DNA of 64,000 nucleotides from Pseudocitrobacter corydidari (GTDB lineage: Bacteria; Pseudomonadota; Gammaproteobacteria; Enterobacterales; Enterobacteriaceae). Positions 61,719 through 64,000 of the stretch are shown piece by piece. The translations under genes were made by a program, and so were the position numbers. Positions within the stretch are counted from its first letter, which is position 1. Each line of letters opens with the position of its first letter. The stretch is taken from the NCBI RefSeq assembly GCF_021172065.1, contig NZ_CP087880.1, forward strand, positions 865,111-929,110, in the 5' to 3' direction. The notes under the pieces were generated by a model. The model did no database searches and had not been told where the DNA came from. It saw nothing but the letters and a program-made list of their open reading frames with translations.

Positions 61719-62570
61719 TTACAGACCCAGCAGGCCGACAGCGTAGCCCGCGATACCGATGACGAAGAAGCCAACGATGATCCACAGCGGGTTGACTTTC
61801 TTACGCAGCAGCCACATACAGGCGAAGGTCAACAGCAGCGGCACCAGGCCCGGCATCAGCTGGTCCAGGATGGTCTGCACGGTGGTGACGCGCGTCTGGC
61901 CATCCTGACCGGTAATGGTCGAAACCACCAGCGGGATGTTGACGTGCGTCCACTTGTTAACCAATGCCCCCATGACAAACAGGCCGAGGATTGACGCCCC
62001 CTCAGTCAGTTTCTGCAGGAAGCCGCCGCCCATATCTTTAACGATATCGACACCTTTACGGTAGCCGTACGCCACACCGTAGTAACGGGTAGCCAGACGC
62101 ACCACGTTAAACAGGATGAAGAACAGCAGAGGCCCAAGCAGGCTACCGCTCATCGCGATACCCGCACCCAGCGCCGCGAAGACCGGACGCACAGTACCCC
62201 AGAAGATCGGGTCGCCGACGCCAGCCAGCGGGCCCATCAGACCGACTTTGATACCGTTGATTGCCGCATCGTCAATTTCAGCGCCGTTAGCACGCTGTTC
62301 TTCCATCGCAAGCGTTACGCCCAGAACCGGTGCAGCAACGTACGGATGGGTGTTAAAGAACTCCAGGTGACGCTTGATAGCCTGTTTACGCGCATCGTTG
62401 TTCTCAGGATACAGACGACGGATCGCCGGTACCATGGAGAAGCAGAAGCCCAGCGCCTGCATACGTTCGAAGTTCCATGAACCCTGGAACAGGTTTGAAC
62501 GCAGGAACACGCCACGGATATCGCTCGGAGTGAGTTTTTTCTCGGTGGTAGTTTGAGTTGTATCAACCAT
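61719..62570 (-). CDS. manZ: Mannose PTS component IID
   Basis: Membrane component of the mannose/glucose phosphotransferase system. The 283-residue protein matches E. coli ManZ closely ([53 protein letters not shown]). ATG 62570 is chosen because AGGTGA lies before it and the length matches; GTG 62579 would add three residues. It starts 12 bases after manY. Confidence 0.97.
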   Translation of the reverse strand: MVDTTQTTTEKKLTPSDIRGVFLRSNLFQGSWNFERMQALGFCFSMVPAIRRLYPENNDARKQAIKRHLEFFNTHPYVAAPVLGVTLAMEEQRANGAEIDDAAINGIKVGLMGPLAGVGDPIFWGTVRPVFAALGAGIAMSGSLLGPLLFFILFNVVRLATRYYGVAYGYRKGVDIVKDMGGGFLQKLTEGASILGLFVMGALVNKWTHVNIPLVVSTITGQDGQTRVTTVQTILDQLMPGLVPLLLTFACMWLLRKKVNPLWIIVGFFVIGIAGYAVGLLGL

Positions 62571-62582
62571 GTCGCTCACCTG

Positions 62583-63383
62583 TTAGTCCAGTTCGTTATC
62601 AAGATCATTCGCGCCAGCAGCCGGAGCCGCAGCACCCGCAACGCGGTTATATTTCGGGCTCAGCTGAATGTACAGAATCGCCATTACCGCACCAATCACA
62701 CCCAGCGCAACCAGGTTGAAGTTGGTGAAGGCAGCGGTGACGAAGCCCAGGTAGAAGAACGGCATCAGGTAGCCTGCACGCATCATGTTAATAACCATGG
62801 CGTAACCGACGACAACGATCATACCACCGGCGATGTTCAGGCCGCTGGTGACCACTTCCGGGATCGCGTTCAGCATGTTCTGCACTTCGCTGGTACCCAC
62901 GGACACCGCCACGATCACTGCCGGGATAGCGATACGCATCGCCTGCAGGAACAGGGAGGAGACGTGGATCCAGGAGAGCGCCGTCAGGTTGCCGTTTTCG
63001 GCCGCCTTATCCGCTGCGTGCTGGAATGCCACGGTAATGGTACGTACGATGATGGTCAGAACCTGGCCTGCGGCTGCCAGAGGAATTGCCAGCGCGATAC
63101 CGGCGCCGATGCTCTGATGACCTGCAATAACCAGAATGGTAGAGATAATGGATGCCAGCGCGGCGTCAGGCGCAACCGCCGCACCGATGTTCATCCAGCC
63201 GAGGGCGATCATTTCCAGCGTACCACCGATGATGATACCGGTTTTCATGTCGCCGAGAACGATACCGACCAGAGTACAGGCAACGAGCGGTCGGTGGCAC
63301 TGAAACTCATCAAGGATCGACTCCATACCTGCGATACAGGCAACGATGAATATCAGCACAATTTGAAGAGTGGTAATCTCCAT
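62583..63383 (-). CDS. manY: Mannose PTS component IIC
   Basis: Transport channel of the mannose PTS, also used by lambda DNA and some bacteriocins for entry. The 266-residue protein has about seven hydrophobic segments and matches E. coli ManY (MEITTLQIVLIFIVACIAGM, GIIIGGTLEMIALGWMNIGA, NMMRAGYLMPFFYLGF). GGAGAA precedes the ATG. It lies 62 bases after manX. Confidence 0.97.
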   Translation of the reverse strand: MEITTLQIVLIFIVACIAGMESILDEFQCHRPLVACTLVGIVLGDMKTGIIIGGTLEMIALGWMNIGAAVAPDAALASIISTILVIAGHQSIGAGIALAIPLAAAGQVLTIIVRTITVAFQHAADKAAENGNLTALSWIHVSSLFLQAMRIAIPAVIVAVSVGTSEVQNMLNAIPEVVTSGLNIAGGMIVVVGYAMVINMMRAGYLMPFFYLGFVTAAFTNFNLVALGVIGAVMAILYIQLSPKYNRVAGAAAPAAGANDLDNELD

Positions 63384-63445
63384 TGTACTTCTCCTATAAA
63401 CGTAAGACTAAAGTGTGAAAACTGAGTGACAATCAACGAGATAGC

Positions 63446-64000
63446 TTATTTACCAATCTTGTTGATCAGATCCATCATTTTCAGTTTCGGATCGTTGGAG
63501 ACCTTACGGACTTCCAGTTCGATACCACGGTCGTTCAGTTTCTTGAACGCTTCGATATCTTTTTCATCGACCGAAACGGCGTTATTCACCTGAGTTTTAC
63601 CCTGGCGGAAGGCCATACCACCGATGTTGATGGAGGTGAATTTCACACCACCTTCAGCAAGGCGTTCGACATCCGTTGGGTTCGTGAACAGCAGCATCAC
63701 TCGTTCACCCGCGTATTTCGGGTTGTTGTAGACGCGAAGCATCTTGGCAATATCAACCACATGCGCGGTTACGCCCGGAGGAGCAACCTGCGTCAGCAGG
63801 GTTTTACGTACGGTATCTGCGGCAACTTCATCGCTGACGACGATGATGCGGCGGACGTTGGTTTCTTTGGTCCAGCGGGTTGCTACCTGACCGTGGATTA
63901 AACGGTCATCGATACGCGCCAGGCCAATGACCATGTAGTCATTTTCACCCATCGGTTTAACCGGAGCCGCAGGTTTCGCTGCGACCGGGGCAGGTGCGGC
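63446..64000 (-). CDS. manX: Mannose PTS component IIAB, 5' end outside the window
   Basis: The visible 184 codons hold the Ala/Pro-rich hinge (AAPAPVAAKPAAPVKP) and the whole IIB domain. The phospho-accepting His lies in RIDDRLIHGQVATRW. The IIA domain and the start codon lie beyond the right edge. The IIAB protein passes phosphate from HPr to sugar entering through ManYZ. First gene of manXYZ. Confidence 0.97.
   Translation of the reverse strand, partial: AAPAPVAAKPAAPVKPMGENDYMVIGLARIDDRLIHGQVATRWTKETNVRRIIVVSDEVAADTVRKTLLTQVAPPGVTAHVVDIAKMLRVYNNPKYAGERVMLLFTNPTDVERLAEGGVKFTSINIGGMAFRQGKTQVNNAVSVDEKDIEAFKKLNDRGIELEVRKVSNDPKLKMMDLINKIGK

Noticed and set aside
62553..63425. A 290-codon open frame on the plus strand
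   Set aside because: It is antisense to manY, with an excess of His, Asn and Asp as expected of a reversed membrane-protein gene.

Overview
The window is 64 kb of chromosome from a member of the Enterobacteriaceae. Gene order from argS to manX follows the E. coli K-12 block argS-yecM-cutC-cmoBA-yecNED-aspS-nudB-yebC-ruvCAB-znuABC-mepM-lpxM-pykA-hexR-zwf-edd-eda-purT-yebE-ptrB-exoX-holE-yobA-yebZY-sdsR-yebWV-rsmF-letBA-msrC-proQ-prc-htpX-yebQ-kdgR-yobH-mgrB-yebO-yobF-cspC-rlmA-mntP-yobD-manZYX, and most proteins are close to E. coli relatives. Compared with my memory of K-12, torYZ, yebF/yebG and pphA are absent from their usual places and several genes are added. A relative of Enterobacter, Leclercia, Lelliottia, Citrobacter or Salmonella is therefore more likely than E. 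coli itself. The genus cannot be settled from sequence reading alone.

Layout. 1-9 kb: the 5' part of a secreted DUF4431-like gene, argS, yecM, cutC, a RES/Xre toxin-antitoxin pair followed by a REP cluster, the tRNA wobble-uridine genes cmoAB, and yecNED. 9-25 kb: aspS-nudB-yebC-ruvC, an AT-rich accessory stretch (12.9-18.7 kb) with six uncharacterised secreted or membrane proteins plus yebB, LexA-controlled ruvAB, the Zur-controlled zinc transporter znuABC, and the envelope genes mepM and lpxM. 25-34 kb: a central-carbon block (pykA, hexR, zwf, edd, eda) with visible HexR and GntR-type operators, then PurR-controlled purT. 34-43 kb: yebE, ptrB, exoX, a degenerate nitrilase-like gene (yobB), holE, the copper-related yobA-yebZ-yebY set, the small RNA SdsR, and an extra LpxL/LpxP-type lipid A acyltransferase where K-12 has pphA. 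43-57 kb: rsmF, the seven-MCE-domain lipid transport system letAB, msrC, proQ-prc, htpX, yebQ, kdgR, mgrB and yobF-cspC. 57-64 kb: a second PBP3-type transpeptidase resembling Salmonella PBP3SAL, rlmA, manganese exporter mntP with a yybP-ykoY riboswitch and Fur/MntR-like sites, yobD, and the mannose PTS operon manXYZ, which runs off the right edge.

Themes. Much of the region concerns the envelope (mepM, lpxM, the lpxP-like gene, letAB, prc, htpX, the PBP3 paralogue, mgrB), metal balance (znuABC, mntP, yobA-yebZ-yebY) and hexose/gluconate metabolism under HexR, GntR and KdgR. The accessory material is confined to short intervals between conserved genes. The least understood part is the ruvC-ruvA interval. 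No tRNA, rRNA, insertion sequence, prophage or CRISPR array was seen.
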